NCBI GenBank assembly: GCA_910578195.1
Contig: CAJTOY010000001.1
Location: forward strand, 351,970 to 415,969
Direction of reading: 5' to 3'
Length of the DNA stretch: 64,000 nucleotides
Source of the DNA: an uncultured Christensenella sp.
Lineage (GTDB): Bacteria; Bacillota; Clostridia; Christensenellales; Borkfalkiaceae
The notes beneath the pieces are model-generated. The model was not told where the DNA came from. It did not search any database and saw only the letters and a list, made by a program, of their open reading frames with translations. A program made the position numbers and the translations under genes. This document shows positions 18,701 through 25,727 of the stretch, piece after piece. How positions within the stretch are numbered: the stretch's first letter is position 1; each line of letters begins with the position of its first letter.

Positions 18701-19826
18701 TTCTCGTGCCCAACTCTCTCTTTGCGTACAAGAATTTATCGAACGGCCATTTGGGGAGCTTTACGACCACATAGTCGAGCGTCGGCTCGAAACAAGCATA
18801 GGTTTTGCCCGTAACGTCGTTTTTAATCTCGTCGAGAGTGTATCCCAGCGCGATTTTAGTCGCGACCTTGGCTATGGGATAACCCGTCGCCTTCGAGGCA
18901 AGCGCGGACGAGCGCGAAACCCTCGGATTGACCTCTATTACAGAATACTCGAACGAATCGGGGTTGAGCGCAAACTGACAGTTACAGCCGCCCTCTATTT
19001 TAAGCTCGGAAATGATATCGAGCGACGCCGTCCTCAGCATCTGATATTCCTTGTCCGAAAGCGTGACGGCAGGCGCAATTACAATAGAATCGCCCGTATG
19101 AATTCCGACGGGGTCGAAGTTTTCCATCGAGCACACGGTGAGCACGTTGCCCTTGCCGTCGCGCAAAACCTCGAATTCGATTTCCTTCCAGCCGCCTATA
19201 TACTTTTCGATAAGCACTTGAGTTATGGGCGAAAGCATAAGCCCGTTATTGGATATTAAACGAAGCTCCGCCTCGTCCTTAGCCACGCCGCCGCCCGCGC
19301 CGCCGAGCGTATATGCGGGGCGCACAATTACGGGATAGCCTATTTTTTCGGCTATCGCGACGCACTCGTCCACGGTATAGGCAATATCCGAGGGCACGAC
19401 GGGCTGGTTGATTTTCTGCATGGTTTCCTTGAAAAGCTCCCTATCCTCCGCCCTGTCTATCGAGTCGAGGTTGACGCCTATCAGCTTAACGCCGTATTCG
19501 TCGAGGAAGCCGCTTTTCGCAAGCTGACAGCCGAGCGTAAGTCCCGTCTGTCCGCCCAGCGAAGCCAAAAGACTGTCGGGGCGTTCCTTTATTATTATTC
19601 TCTTTAAGCTGTCGACCGTCAAAGGTTCGAGGTAAATTTCGTCCGCAAGCGCGCTGTCGGTCATAATCGTAGCGGGGTTCGAATTGCAAAGCACGACGTC
19701 GATACCCGCGTCTTTTAAAACTCTGCAAGCCTGAGCGCCCGCATAGTCGAATTCTGCGGCTTGTCCGATAACTATCGGACCCGAACCTATAACAAGTACT
19801 TTTTTGATATCTTCTCTCTTAGGCAT
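15783..19826 (-). CDS. carB: Carbamoyl-phosphate synthase large subunit fused to a DapF-like domain
   Basis: A 1347-residue single frame. Residues 1-1070 or so are a complete CarB: two ATP-grasp halves (VIGSGPIVIGQAAEFDYAG at the start, IGSGPIRIGQGIEFDYSS in the middle) and the MGS-like allosteric domain (FYATKGTCNVIKSLG and following). It makes carbamoyl phosphate from ammonia, supplied by CarA, plus bicarbonate and two ATP. Residues 1072-1347 (bases 15783-16613) are a diaminopimelate-epimerase-like domain: SKMHSCGNDYIFF at its start, GADGVVMI, VNVGNPHCVIF and GETWACGTAAAAA. The second catalytic Cys (ACGT) is kept, but the first, normally in C-G-N-G before xRC, is Ala (GLAANPLRC). CarB enzymes normally end where the fusion begins. 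No frameshift is needed to join the parts. Epimerase activity is doubtful; a structural or ligand-binding role is possible. Confidence 0.93.
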   Translation of the reverse strand: MPKREDIKKVLVIGSGPIVIGQAAEFDYAGAQACRVLKDAGIDVVLCNSNPATIMTDSALADEIYLEPLTVDSLKRIIIKERPDSLLASLGGQTGLTLGCQLAKSGFLDEYGVKLIGVNLDSIDRAEDRELFKETMQKINQPVVPSDIAYTVDECVAIAEKIGYPVIVRPAYTLGGAGGGVAKDEAELRLISNNGLMLSPITQVLIEKYIGGWKEIEFEVLRDGKGNVLTVCSMENFDPVGIHTGDSIVIAPAVTLSDKEYQMLRTASLDIISELKIEGGCNCQFALNPDSFEYSVIEVNPRVSRSSALASKATGYPIAKVATKIALGYTLDEIKNDVTGKTYACFEPTLDYVVVKLPKWPFDKFLYAKRELGTRMKATGEVMAIGTSFEMAIMKAVRGAEISVATLNIPKFAELSDEEIIQRLPDLTDERLFIVYEAIKRGVTVDKIYSITKIDEWFLNKLKNLADYEKEISGAKLTKEQYLRGKKLGYPDKELQKFSGFELPAHSNSVYKMVDTCGAEFSAQTPYFYSTYDEKEHDEAKPFVKNSKKKRIIVIGSGPIRIGQGIEFDYSSVHCVWALKRLGYEVIIINNNPETVSTDFDTADRLYFESLTPEDVQNVIDVEKPYGVVITFGGQTAIKLCSYLDKKGVRILGTPADSVDLAEDRERFDELLEQFGIARPKGLTVMSKEEAVKAAETLGYPVLLRPSYVIGGQNMTIAFTQNDIERYMDVILAQKIENPVLCDKYLMGTELEVDAISDGVDVLIPGIMQHIERAGVHSGDSIAVYPPYNLSDAMLKRVEDISAKLAVSLKTKGLINIQYLIYHNELYVIEVNPRASRTIPYISKVTGVPMVELATRILLGEKLKNLGFGTGLYKNSPYVAVKVPVFSFEKLNDVNSQLGPEMKSTGEVLGIGKTIEEALFKGLVSAGFNMKRPTKQNSVGIYFTINDQDKFEIVNIVKKFADLGLTFYATKGTCNVIKSLGIDCTEVARLSSNEEIFKLMDEGKIDYIVYTGKTDVESISNYMSLHHHAILLGITVLTSLDTTNALADVIAGRYNEFNTELVDINNLRKEKLKLSFSKMHSCGNDYIFFNNIDNRITCPESLAINFSDRHYAIGADGVVMIENSDIADAKMRVFNRDGSDGGLAANPLRCVAKYLFDNKMAGENMTIESSSGVKELSVKSFNGKASSVSVNLGKPVFDGNLIPSALEGEVINREVGFGGKSYNITLVNVGNPHCVIFCEKVDDIDIEALGQIITEIGYFPQGVYVEIVRVVNNMTIKMRVWEKVSGETWACGTAAAAAAVASIVCGYCANDVTVKLKGGDLFVKLNADGEVELDGTVRQSFEGMIEI

Positions 19827-20892
19827 TGTATTTTCCTTCCTTGACGTTCCTTATAAATTTATCGAAAAGAAAAGCCGCGTCGCGGGGCCCGCCGCATGCT
19901 TCGGGGTGAAACTGCACCGTAAAGGCGTTCAGTTCGGGATAATCGAAGCCCTCGCAAGTATTGTCGTTCGCATTGACGTAAGCAAGCTTACCTACGCCCT
20001 TCAAGCTCGACGATACGACCTCATAGCCGTGGTTCTGGCTGGAAATGTACACTCTGCCCGTTTCAAGGTTTTTGACGGGCTGGTTGGCGCCGCGGTGACC
20101 ATACTTCATTTTCTTTGTTTTACCGCCCATTGCAAGCGCAAACAGCTGATGCCCCAGACAAATTCCGAATATAGGCAGCTTGCCAGCAAGCTTTTTGAGA
20201 TTTTCTATAATTTCAACGTTTTCGGCGGGATCGCCGGGGCCGTTGGTGAGCATAAGTCCTTGCGGTGCAATTTTCAAAATATCCTCGGCGGTATAAAAGG
20301 ACGGAACTTTTACGCAGTAGCAACCCCTCTTCACGAGCTCGCGCACGATGTTGTCCTTCGCGCCGAAATCCCAGACCGCAACCTTTAAGCCGTCGGGGTC
20401 GCCGAAATATTCGACTTCGCCGCAAGTGACGCTTTTAACTGCGTTTTTGATTAAATAACCGTTGAACTCGTCAAAGTTTTTCAAGGGCTTAGAGGTAATC
20501 GCGGCGTTCATTACGCCCGCCTCGCGCACAATTTTTGTCAGCTCGCGCGTGTCTATGCCGTATACGCCGGGTATTCCGTTTTCTTTAAGAAATTCGTCGA
20601 GGGTTTTCTCACTGCGGAAATTAGAGGGACGGTCGCACTTCTCGCGCACTATATAAGCCGAAACCCAAGGCTTCTTACTCTCACAATCGGGCGTTACGCC
20701 GTAGTTGCCTATAAGCGGGAATGTCTGCGCGACAATCTGTCCGAAATAGCTCGGGTCGGTAAGCGTTTCGACGTAGCCCGTCATACCCGTTGTAAAGACA
20801 AGCTCACCGACGACTTCGCCGTCCGCGCCGAAGCGTTCGCCGACAAACTGTTTGCCGTTCTGTAAGGTTACATAAACTTTGTTGTTCTTCAT
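19819..20892 (-). CDS. carA: Carbamoyl-phosphate synthase small subunit
   Basis: The glutamine amidotransferase subunit that feeds ammonia to CarB for arginine and pyrimidine synthesis. It has the N-terminal CarA domain (LVFTTGMTGYVETLTDPSY, QTFPLIGNYG) and a class I amidotransferase with the nucleophile in FGICLGHQLF and His-Glu in VQFHPEA. 357 residues is normal. It overlaps carB by eight bases. An upstream leader with its own small ORF and a terminator hairpin suggests attenuation. No PyrR-type antiterminator or T-box could be recognised. Confidence 0.97.
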   Translation of the reverse strand: MKNNKVYVTLQNGKQFVGERFGADGEVVGELVFTTGMTGYVETLTDPSYFGQIVAQTFPLIGNYGVTPDCESKKPWVSAYIVREKCDRPSNFRSEKTLDEFLKENGIPGVYGIDTRELTKIVREAGVMNAAITSKPLKNFDEFNGYLIKNAVKSVTCGEVEYFGDPDGLKVAVWDFGAKDNIVRELVKRGCYCVKVPSFYTAEDILKIAPQGLMLTNGPGDPAENVEIIENLKKLAGKLPIFGICLGHQLFALAMGGKTKKMKYGHRGANQPVKNLETGRVYISSQNHGYEVVSSSLKGVGKLAYVNANDNTCEGFDYPELNAFTVQFHPEACGGPRDAAFLFDKFIRNVKEGKYNA

Positions 20893-20918
20893 TGCGTTTA
20901 TCCTTTTGCTAAAATAAA

Positions 20919-20943
20919 GACTGATTTAAAAAATAAATCAGTC
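20919..20943 (-). terminator. Attenuator-like hairpin in the carA leader
   Basis: A nine-base-pair stem GACTGATTT/AAATCAGTC with a seven-base loop is followed on the minus strand by TTTATTTTA. It lies between promoter and carA, 27 bases before the carA ATG. The stop codon (TGA) of the small leader ORF is inside its 5' arm, so a ribosome finishing the ORF would cover this stem. Confidence 0.7.
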
Positions 20944-21054
20944 AATTAAAAAATTATTTACTTTATTTGAAAATACTTCAACCGCTGAAACGAGAAAATT
21001 GCTTTCAGCGTACTTAACAGCTATTCGTAATCCAAAATTAACTACATTTTTCAT
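20938..21054 (-). CDS. Leader peptide upstream of carAB (38 aa)
   Basis: An ATG behind TTAGGTT opens a 38-codon frame (MKNVVNFGLRIAVK at the start, NKVNNFLID at the end) whose TGA sits in the first bases of the terminator hairpin. It contains one Arg and is rich in Val, Asn and Phe, with no run of Arg codons. The position suggests translation-controlled attenuation of carAB. No homologue is recalled, and whether it is translated is unknown. Confidence 0.45.
   Translation of the reverse strand: MKNVVNFGLRIAVKYAESNFLVSAVEVFSNKVNNFLID
20983..21010 (-). promoter_or_regulatory. Second hairpin in the carA leader
   Basis: CGCTGAAA pairs with TTTCAGCG around a 12-base loop, inside the leader ORF. 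It could be a pause structure or part of an alternative fold competing with the downstream terminator. Confidence 0.45.
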
Positions 21055-21064
21055 AACCTAATTG

Positions 21065-21093
21065 ATTATATAATAACCCTCTGACTAAGTCAA
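21065..21093 (-). promoter_or_regulatory. Promoter of carA operon (TTGACT-N17-TATAAT)
   Basis: Near-consensus sigma-A promoter, about 170 bases upstream of carA; this defines a long leader that contains the small ORF and the attenuator. Confidence 0.85.
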
Positions 21094-21100
21094 GCATATT

Positions 21101-21733
21101 TCAATAGAGATTTATCAGAAAATCAAAGCTTTTGAGTTGCTTGCGAAGCTGTTTGCACGACGGCTCGAAGCATGCAACCAGCTTCCAGAACTCTTGCGAG
21201 TGGTCAAAATGCACTGTATGGCACAGCTCGTGAATAATCACATATCTCTGCAACGACGGCGGCAGCATAAACAAAAAATAGTTGAAGGTTATATTTCCCT
21301 TTTTGTCACAGCAGCCCCATCTTCTTTTATAGGCTTTTATGTTGAAGCTTTCTACCCGAAAGCCGTATTTTTGCGCAGTTTTTTCGGCGATATAAATCAA
21401 TACGCCCGAATACGTTGAAATAAAAAGGGGCTTAATACGCTTTAAAGAAGTCACATAAACGCCGTCATCCGCTATCTCGTTTTTATTCGATATTATGAGC
21501 GGAAGCTTGTTGCCGCATATGTAAATTTTTTCGTACGCGGTAATTTCCTTGTTTGCGTCGAGCTTTTTGGAATTTTCCGCAAGGATTTTTAAAAGCCAGT
21601 CCTTTTTGCTTTCGACGAATTCGTCAATCTTTTCCTCACGCATATTCAAAGGGCAACGCACCGTTATATCGTTTTCCGCCGTAACCGAAAGACAAACCGT
21701 TTTACGGTTCGAACGTACAATCTTATACGTCAT
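21101..21733 (-). CDS. YgjP-like zinc metallopeptidase (DUF45, M48-type annotation)
   Basis: A 210-residue protein of the YgjP/DUF45 family. The zinc motif HExxH appears as VIIHELCHTVHFDHSQEFW with the downstream acidic/aromatic residues usual for the family, and RWGCCDKKGNITFNY matches the conserved R-x-G-S/C-C region before it. The N-terminal half is the antiparallel domain with RCPLNMREEKIDEFVESKKDW. Cellular substrate is not established. Its ATG overlaps the stop of the upstream thioesterase gene (TAATG), so they are cotranscribed. Confidence 0.85.
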   Translation of the reverse strand: MTYKIVRSNRKTVCLSVTAENDITVRCPLNMREEKIDEFVESKKDWLLKILAENSKKLDANKEITAYEKIYICGNKLPLIISNKNEIADDGVYVTSLKRIKPLFISTYSGVLIYIAEKTAQKYGFRVESFNIKAYKRRWGCCDKKGNITFNYFLFMLPPSLQRYVIIHELCHTVHFDHSQEFWKLVACFEPSCKQLRKQLKSFDFLINLY

Positions 21734-22454
21734 TAAATTTTACCCGCATCTGAACGCGCAAATCCCCGCAAACTCTACCCTCGACCAGATAATAACCCTC
21801 TTGCTCGGAACGGACGATATCAATCCTCTCGCCCTCTTTGCACTGCTTGACGTAGGTTATTTGTACCGAGCTTAAAGATTTGCCTTTGAGTTCGTCCACC
21901 GTGAACGCGTCGAATAAAAAATCGGCGTACTTGGTGTTGTTGACGTGGAAATAATGGTCGTAATCGGAGTACGTTACGGTCTTGGTATAAACCGATTTTC
22001 CGTCTGTCGCGAGCGGAATTTTCCAGTCGGAAAATTCAATGCTTCGGCAAGTATTGTAATCCTTAAAATCGCTTTCCCTGAAAAACGCCGACGACGGCAC
22101 GGGGGCGAACGTTTGAGTGCTGACCATAAACCAGCGCGCGGTTACAACGCCCACCTTTTCGTCTCCGACGTAAATTTCGCTGTCCCTCAAAAATATCAGA
22201 AGGCGCGGCTTTAAAGGCCATGTGTGTATGGTAACAGTTTCGCCCAGCTTAATATTCCGTTCAAGCTTTATATAGCAGTTTACTATTATGAACCCGAGAT
22301 TTTTCGGGCTCAACGCCTCGTAACCGAACCCCAGCTCGTCAGCGGACAGACACGCCGACTCTTCCAGAAAAGACATAAGCGACGACAGTTTAAGGTTGTC
22401 GAACGCGTCTACGTCGGTATATCTCAATTCATAACTTCTGATATTTTTGTACAT
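21723..22454 (-). CDS. Acyl-ACP thioesterase
   Basis: A double hot-dog thioesterase (PF01643 type) that releases fatty acids from acyl carrier protein. Recognisable stretches are YELRYTDVDAFDNLKLSSLMSFLEESA at the start, the TIHTWPLKP strand and RWFMVS in the first hot-dog, then YSDYDHYFHVNNTKYADFLFDA, which carries the conserved His-Asn of the second. I chose ATG at 22454 with GAGG eight bases upstream. First gene of a two-gene operon with the YgjP-like protease. Confidence 0.9.
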   Translation of the reverse strand: MYKNIRSYELRYTDVDAFDNLKLSSLMSFLEESACLSADELGFGYEALSPKNLGFIIVNCYIKLERNIKLGETVTIHTWPLKPRLLIFLRDSEIYVGDEKVGVVTARWFMVSTQTFAPVPSSAFFRESDFKDYNTCRSIEFSDWKIPLATDGKSVYTKTVTYSDYDHYFHVNNTKYADFLFDAFTVDELKGKSLSSVQITYVKQCKEGERIDIVRSEQEGYYLVEGRVCGDLRVQMRVKFNDV

Positions 22455-22477
22455 TTTCAAACCTCGCTATGCCACTG

Positions 22478-22506
22478 ATTTTAACACTTTTATGCCCGAT
22501 TGTCTA
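22478..22506 (-). promoter_or_regulatory. Promoter of the thioesterase gene (TAGACA-N17-TAAAAT)
   Basis: Plausible sigma-A elements with 17-base spacing, 24 bases upstream of the ATG, divergent from the padR-like promoter. Confidence 0.6.
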
Positions 22507-22566
22507 ATATTTTAACAAAAAAACCCGATTATGTGTGACATAGTACCTTTTATTTACACCAAAACA

Positions 22567-22595
22567 TTGACATAATACGCCTTTTATGCTATAAT
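22567..22595 (+). promoter_or_regulatory. Promoter of padR-like gene (TTGACA-N17-TATAAT)
   Basis: Perfect consensus at both hexamers with a 17-base spacer, followed by a strong GGAGG (22608-22612) ahead of the ATG at 22618. A gene with so ideal a promoter is probably repressed, perhaps by its own product, since PadR proteins commonly autoregulate. Confidence 0.9.
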
Positions 22596-22617
22596 ATTAC
22601 AAACTACGGAGGACATT

Positions 22618-23928
22618 ATGGACGAGGAAACGAAAGATACGCTTGCCGCCGACGAAGAGAATAAAAGCGCGATAAGCGCCGACCTTATCAGAGGGCATAT
22701 CAATACTATCATACTTCGCACTTTGTACGACCGCGATAAGTACGGATATGAAATAATCGACGAAATCGAGAAAAAAAGTCACGGACAATATTCCTTGAAA
22801 CAACCCACCCTTTACAGCGCTTTAAAGCGCCTTGAAACGCAAGGCTACATAAACGCGTACTGGAAGACCGACGAGGTATCGCTCGGCGGCAGAAGGAAGT
22901 ATTACACCCTCACCGACAGCGGTAGAGAAATCACCGAAAAAAATCAAGCTGAATGGGAATATTCGAGGACTGTTATCGACAACCTCATTTCCGACCGCTC
23001 GTTCGATTTTTCGCGTCCCGCCCCCGCTCCCTCCGTCGACTTTAAAATATTGAAAAAGTCAACCTCTCGCGTGCCCGTCGTAAAAGACGACGAGGACGAT
23101 GACGAGCCCGCAACAGCTACCGAAGTAGAAGCTGTAACGGAACCGCCCGTTATCGCTCGACAAGAAGTCAGGGTTGAACCCGAGCACGACGAAATGAGCG
23201 CGGAACAGCGCAGAATAGTCCACGAGAACTATTTAAGGCTGATATCACAGCCCGTCACGCCTCCGCCCAAGGAGGTCGACGTAGTGCCCGTTGCGGACAA
23301 TATCGACACGGACAAGCTTATGTACAACAATAAGCCCGAAACCGAACGCGATTACCGCAACCTTATAAATCACTTATTTGACAGAACGCTAACGCGGAAC
23401 AACTATCAAAAACAGCCCCCGCAAGAAAAACCCGCCCCCGTTACCGACTACGACGACTTGTCCGAACGGGCGGAAAAAGACGGGCTTAAATTGAGCAATT
23501 CAGAGTTTGTTATTTCCGCGCACAAGAAAAGCTATAACCGCGGCGGAGCGCTTTTCAAGTCCTCGCTGATTGTAACGATTATTCTCATGCTTGAATTTAC
23601 TGTCTGCCTTTTGTTCAAAAATCAGTTGGGCGTAAACCTCGCATATCCGTTCGTAATTCTTGCGTTAGCGGCGGCACAGCTTCTCATTTTCGGAGTTGTC
23701 TATTATAACGATTTCGGCAAAACCACGAGGAAGCCCTCTTCCGCCACTTATCTGACGGCGTGCATAATCGTGACAGTAATTTTAATTATAGTTATCTGCT
23801 TGATATCTTTGCTGTTAAAAGTCAATTACGCATCGGCGGGCGATATCCTCGCTAAAATAATAATCCCGTGCATAATCGCATTGAATATCCCCTTATTCTC
23901 GGTTTGCTTCTACGCATTCAGTAAATAA
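22618..23928 (+). CDS. PadR-family regulator with C-terminal membrane domain
   Basis: A 436-residue protein. Residues 22-115 are a PadR winged helix (LIRGHINTIILRTLYDRDKYGYEI, QPTLYSALKRLETQGYI, RRKYYTLTDSGREI). A long, charged, probably disordered linker runs from about 130 to 305. Four hydrophobic helices then fill 315-436 (from SSLIVTIILMLEFTVCLLF to LNIPLFSVCFYAF). This suggests a DNA-binding domain tethered to the membrane, where the helices could sense a membrane signal. The ligand and targets are unknown. The start is fixed by GGAGG and a consensus promoter. It is monocistronic and ends at a shared terminator with rny. Confidence 0.88.
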   Translation: MDEETKDTLAADEENKSAISADLIRGHINTIILRTLYDRDKYGYEIIDEIEKKSHGQYSLKQPTLYSALKRLETQGYINAYWKTDEVSLGGRRKYYTLTDSGREITEKNQAEWEYSRTVIDNLISDRSFDFSRPAPAPSVDFKILKKSTSRVPVVKDDEDDDEPATATEVEAVTEPPVIARQEVRVEPEHDEMSAEQRRIVHENYLRLISQPVTPPPKEVDVVPVADNIDTDKLMYNNKPETERDYRNLINHLFDRTLTRNNYQKQPPQEKPAPVTDYDDLSERAEKDGLKLSNSEFVISAHKKSYNRGGALFKSSLIVTIILMLEFTVCLLFKNQLGVNLAYPFVILALAAAQLLIFGVVYYNDFGKTTRKPSSATYLTACIIVTVILIIVICLISLLLKVNYASAGDILAKIIIPCIIALNIPLFSVCFYAFSK

Positions 23929-23931
23929 ACT

Positions 23932-23957
23932 AAACCCCGCAAAGTTTTGCGGGGTTT
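23932..23957. terminator. Terminator shared by padR-like gene and rny
   Basis: A nine-base-pair stem AAACCCCGC/GCGGGGTTT lies between the convergent genes, with T-rich sequence on the plus side and TTTAGTTTATTT on the minus side. Confidence 0.85.
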
Positions 23958-23963
23958 CTCTTT

Positions 23964-25592
23964 TTATTTTGCAAATTCGCTTGCGCGGAATTCTCTTATT
24001 ACGTTGACCTTAATCTGTCCGGGATATTCGAGTTCTTTCTCGATTTTCTTTGCAATGTCCTTTGCAAGGAACAGCGTCTGCGCATCGTCAATCTTTTCGG
24101 GGTTAACTATGACGCGCACCTCTCTGCCCGCTTGTATCGCATAGCACTTGTCGACGCCGCGGAAATGTCCCGCAATCGCTTCAAGCTTTTCAAGCCTCTT
24201 GACGTAGTTCGTGCCCGTTTCCCTTCTCGCACCGGGTCTTGCGCCCGAAATACCGTCCGCCGCCGCGACAAGCACGGCTTCGATAGTCGTGGGCTCGCAG
24301 TCGCCGTGGTGCGCCGCAATCGCGTTGATAACCTTTGCACTCTCGTGATACTTCTTTGCAAGGTCCGCGCCGAGCTGGATATGCGTGCCCTCTTGCTCAT
24401 GGTCGACCGCTTTACCGATATCGTGCAGTAAGCCCGCGCGCTTTGCGAGGTTGACGTCGAGCCCGAGCTCGGAAGCCATAAGTCCCGCAAGCTGCGCAAC
24501 TTCGATTGAGTGTTTATAGACGTTCTGTCCGTAGCTCGTTCTGTATTTCAGTCGGCCGAGAAGCTTGATAATTTCGGGATGAAGTCCGAAAATTCCAACC
24601 TCGAACATCGCGCTTTCGCCCGCGGATTTGATTTCGGCGTCCATTTCTTTTTTGACTTTCTCGACGGTTTCCTCTATCCTTGCGGGGTGAATTCTGCCGT
24701 CGGAAATGAGCTTTTCAAGCGAAAGTCTTGCAATTTCGCGCCTTACGGGGTCGAAGCCCGAAAGAATTACAACCTCGGGGGTGTCGTCGATTATAAGCTC
24801 GATACCCGTCGCATTCTCGATTGCGCGGATATTTCTGCCCTCGCGCCCGATAAGTCTTGCTTTCATATCGTCGCTCGGCAACTGTACGACCGAGACGGTA
24901 ATTTCCGAAGCGTGGTCGGCGGCACAACGCTGCACGGCGAGCGAAATTATTTTCTTCGCTTCGTTTGTTGCCTCGTCTTTTGCCGTCTGCTCGATATTCC
25001 TTACTTGAAGCGCCACGTCGTGACGCGCCTCGTCAAGAATTTCGTTGGAAAGAATTTGCTTCGCCTCTTCTTTCGTGAGCTGTGCGACCTTTTCCAGCTC
25101 CTGAATCATCAATTCGTGCTGATGGTCTATCTTCTCTTGTGCCTTCTTTAATTCCTGTTCCTTGTTGACAAGTTCCTTCTTCTGCTGTTCCAAAGCTTCG
25201 TTTTTCTTTGTAATAGCCTCTTCCTTCTTGTCCAGCGAGTCTTCCTTTTGCAAAAGCCTTTGCTCTTGCTTCTGCAATTCGAATTTCTTCTCCTTGCTTT
25301 CTCTTTCAAACTCGTTTCTTAATTGCAGCTCCTGTTCCTTAACCTCTAATATTGCCTCTTTTTTCAACGCTTTTGCTTCGGCTTCCGCCTTGTGCATAGC
25401 GTCCTCGATTATTTTCTGCTCTCTTGCCTGAACTTTACCTAATCTTTTTTCCGTCGAAATCTTGTAAATGAAAATGCCGACGAAAAGCCCAATACCAAGT
25501 GCAACAACAAATGCGCCGATTATGAGCCCGATTGCCAGACCCACATTCATGCCGGTTGCAAGAAACAGGTTGCTTAGTGATGTTGTGTACAT
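23964..25592 (-). CDS. rny: Ribonuclease Y
   Basis: Membrane-anchored endoribonuclease that starts mRNA decay in Firmicutes. A TM helix lies at about 13-43, a long Glu/Lys/Gln coiled coil at about 45-205, a KH domain with GREGRNIRAIE near 240, and an HD domain with RAGLLHDIGKAVDHE and the downstream AAHHGD. 542 residues is close to the usual 520. GGAGG lies seven bases before the ATG. It is next to nadE and recA, as in related Firmicutes, but has its own promoter. Confidence 0.97.
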   Translation of the reverse strand: MYTTSLSNLFLATGMNVGLAIGLIIGAFVVALGIGLFVGIFIYKISTEKRLGKVQAREQKIIEDAMHKAEAEAKALKKEAILEVKEQELQLRNEFERESKEKKFELQKQEQRLLQKEDSLDKKEEAITKKNEALEQQKKELVNKEQELKKAQEKIDHQHELMIQELEKVAQLTKEEAKQILSNEILDEARHDVALQVRNIEQTAKDEATNEAKKIISLAVQRCAADHASEITVSVVQLPSDDMKARLIGREGRNIRAIENATGIELIIDDTPEVVILSGFDPVRREIARLSLEKLISDGRIHPARIEETVEKVKKEMDAEIKSAGESAMFEVGIFGLHPEIIKLLGRLKYRTSYGQNVYKHSIEVAQLAGLMASELGLDVNLAKRAGLLHDIGKAVDHEQEGTHIQLGADLAKKYHESAKVINAIAAHHGDCEPTTIEAVLVAAADGISGARPGARRETGTNYVKRLEKLEAIAGHFRGVDKCYAIQAGREVRVIVNPEKIDDAQTLFLAKDIAKKIEKELEYPGQIKVNVIREFRASEFAK

Positions 25593-25660
25593 TTAAGCCT
25601 CCTGATAATTAAATTTAAATATATACTCAATCCGAAAGGACTTGTTTATATCCACCTACT

Positions 25661-25689
25661 ATTTTACACCCATATTTTTAAAATGTCAA
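25661..25689 (-). promoter_or_regulatory. Promoter of rny (TTGACA-N17-TAAAAT)
   Basis: Consensus -35 and near-consensus -10 with a 17-base spacer, giving a leader of about 60 bases. Confidence 0.8.
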
Positions 25690-25703
25690 TTTATATTATA
25701 AAA

Positions 25704-25725
25704 AAAAGCGGTATAAACCGCTTTT
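25704..25725 (-). terminator. Terminator after nadE
   Basis: AAAAGCGGT/ACCGCTTTT stem, followed by TTTATAATA on the minus strand, just after the nadE stop. It separates the recA operon from rny. Confidence 0.85.
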
Positions 25726-25727
25726 AA

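Noticed and set aside
18309..19259. 316-codon open frame opposite carB
   Set aside because: Antisense to conserved ATP-grasp coding sequence; Arg-rich, His-rich translation typical of a shadow frame.
20893..21060. PyrR-binding antiterminator or T-box in the carA leader
   Set aside because: No conserved PyrR loop or T-box bulge sequence could be found; only the simple hairpins and the small ORF.
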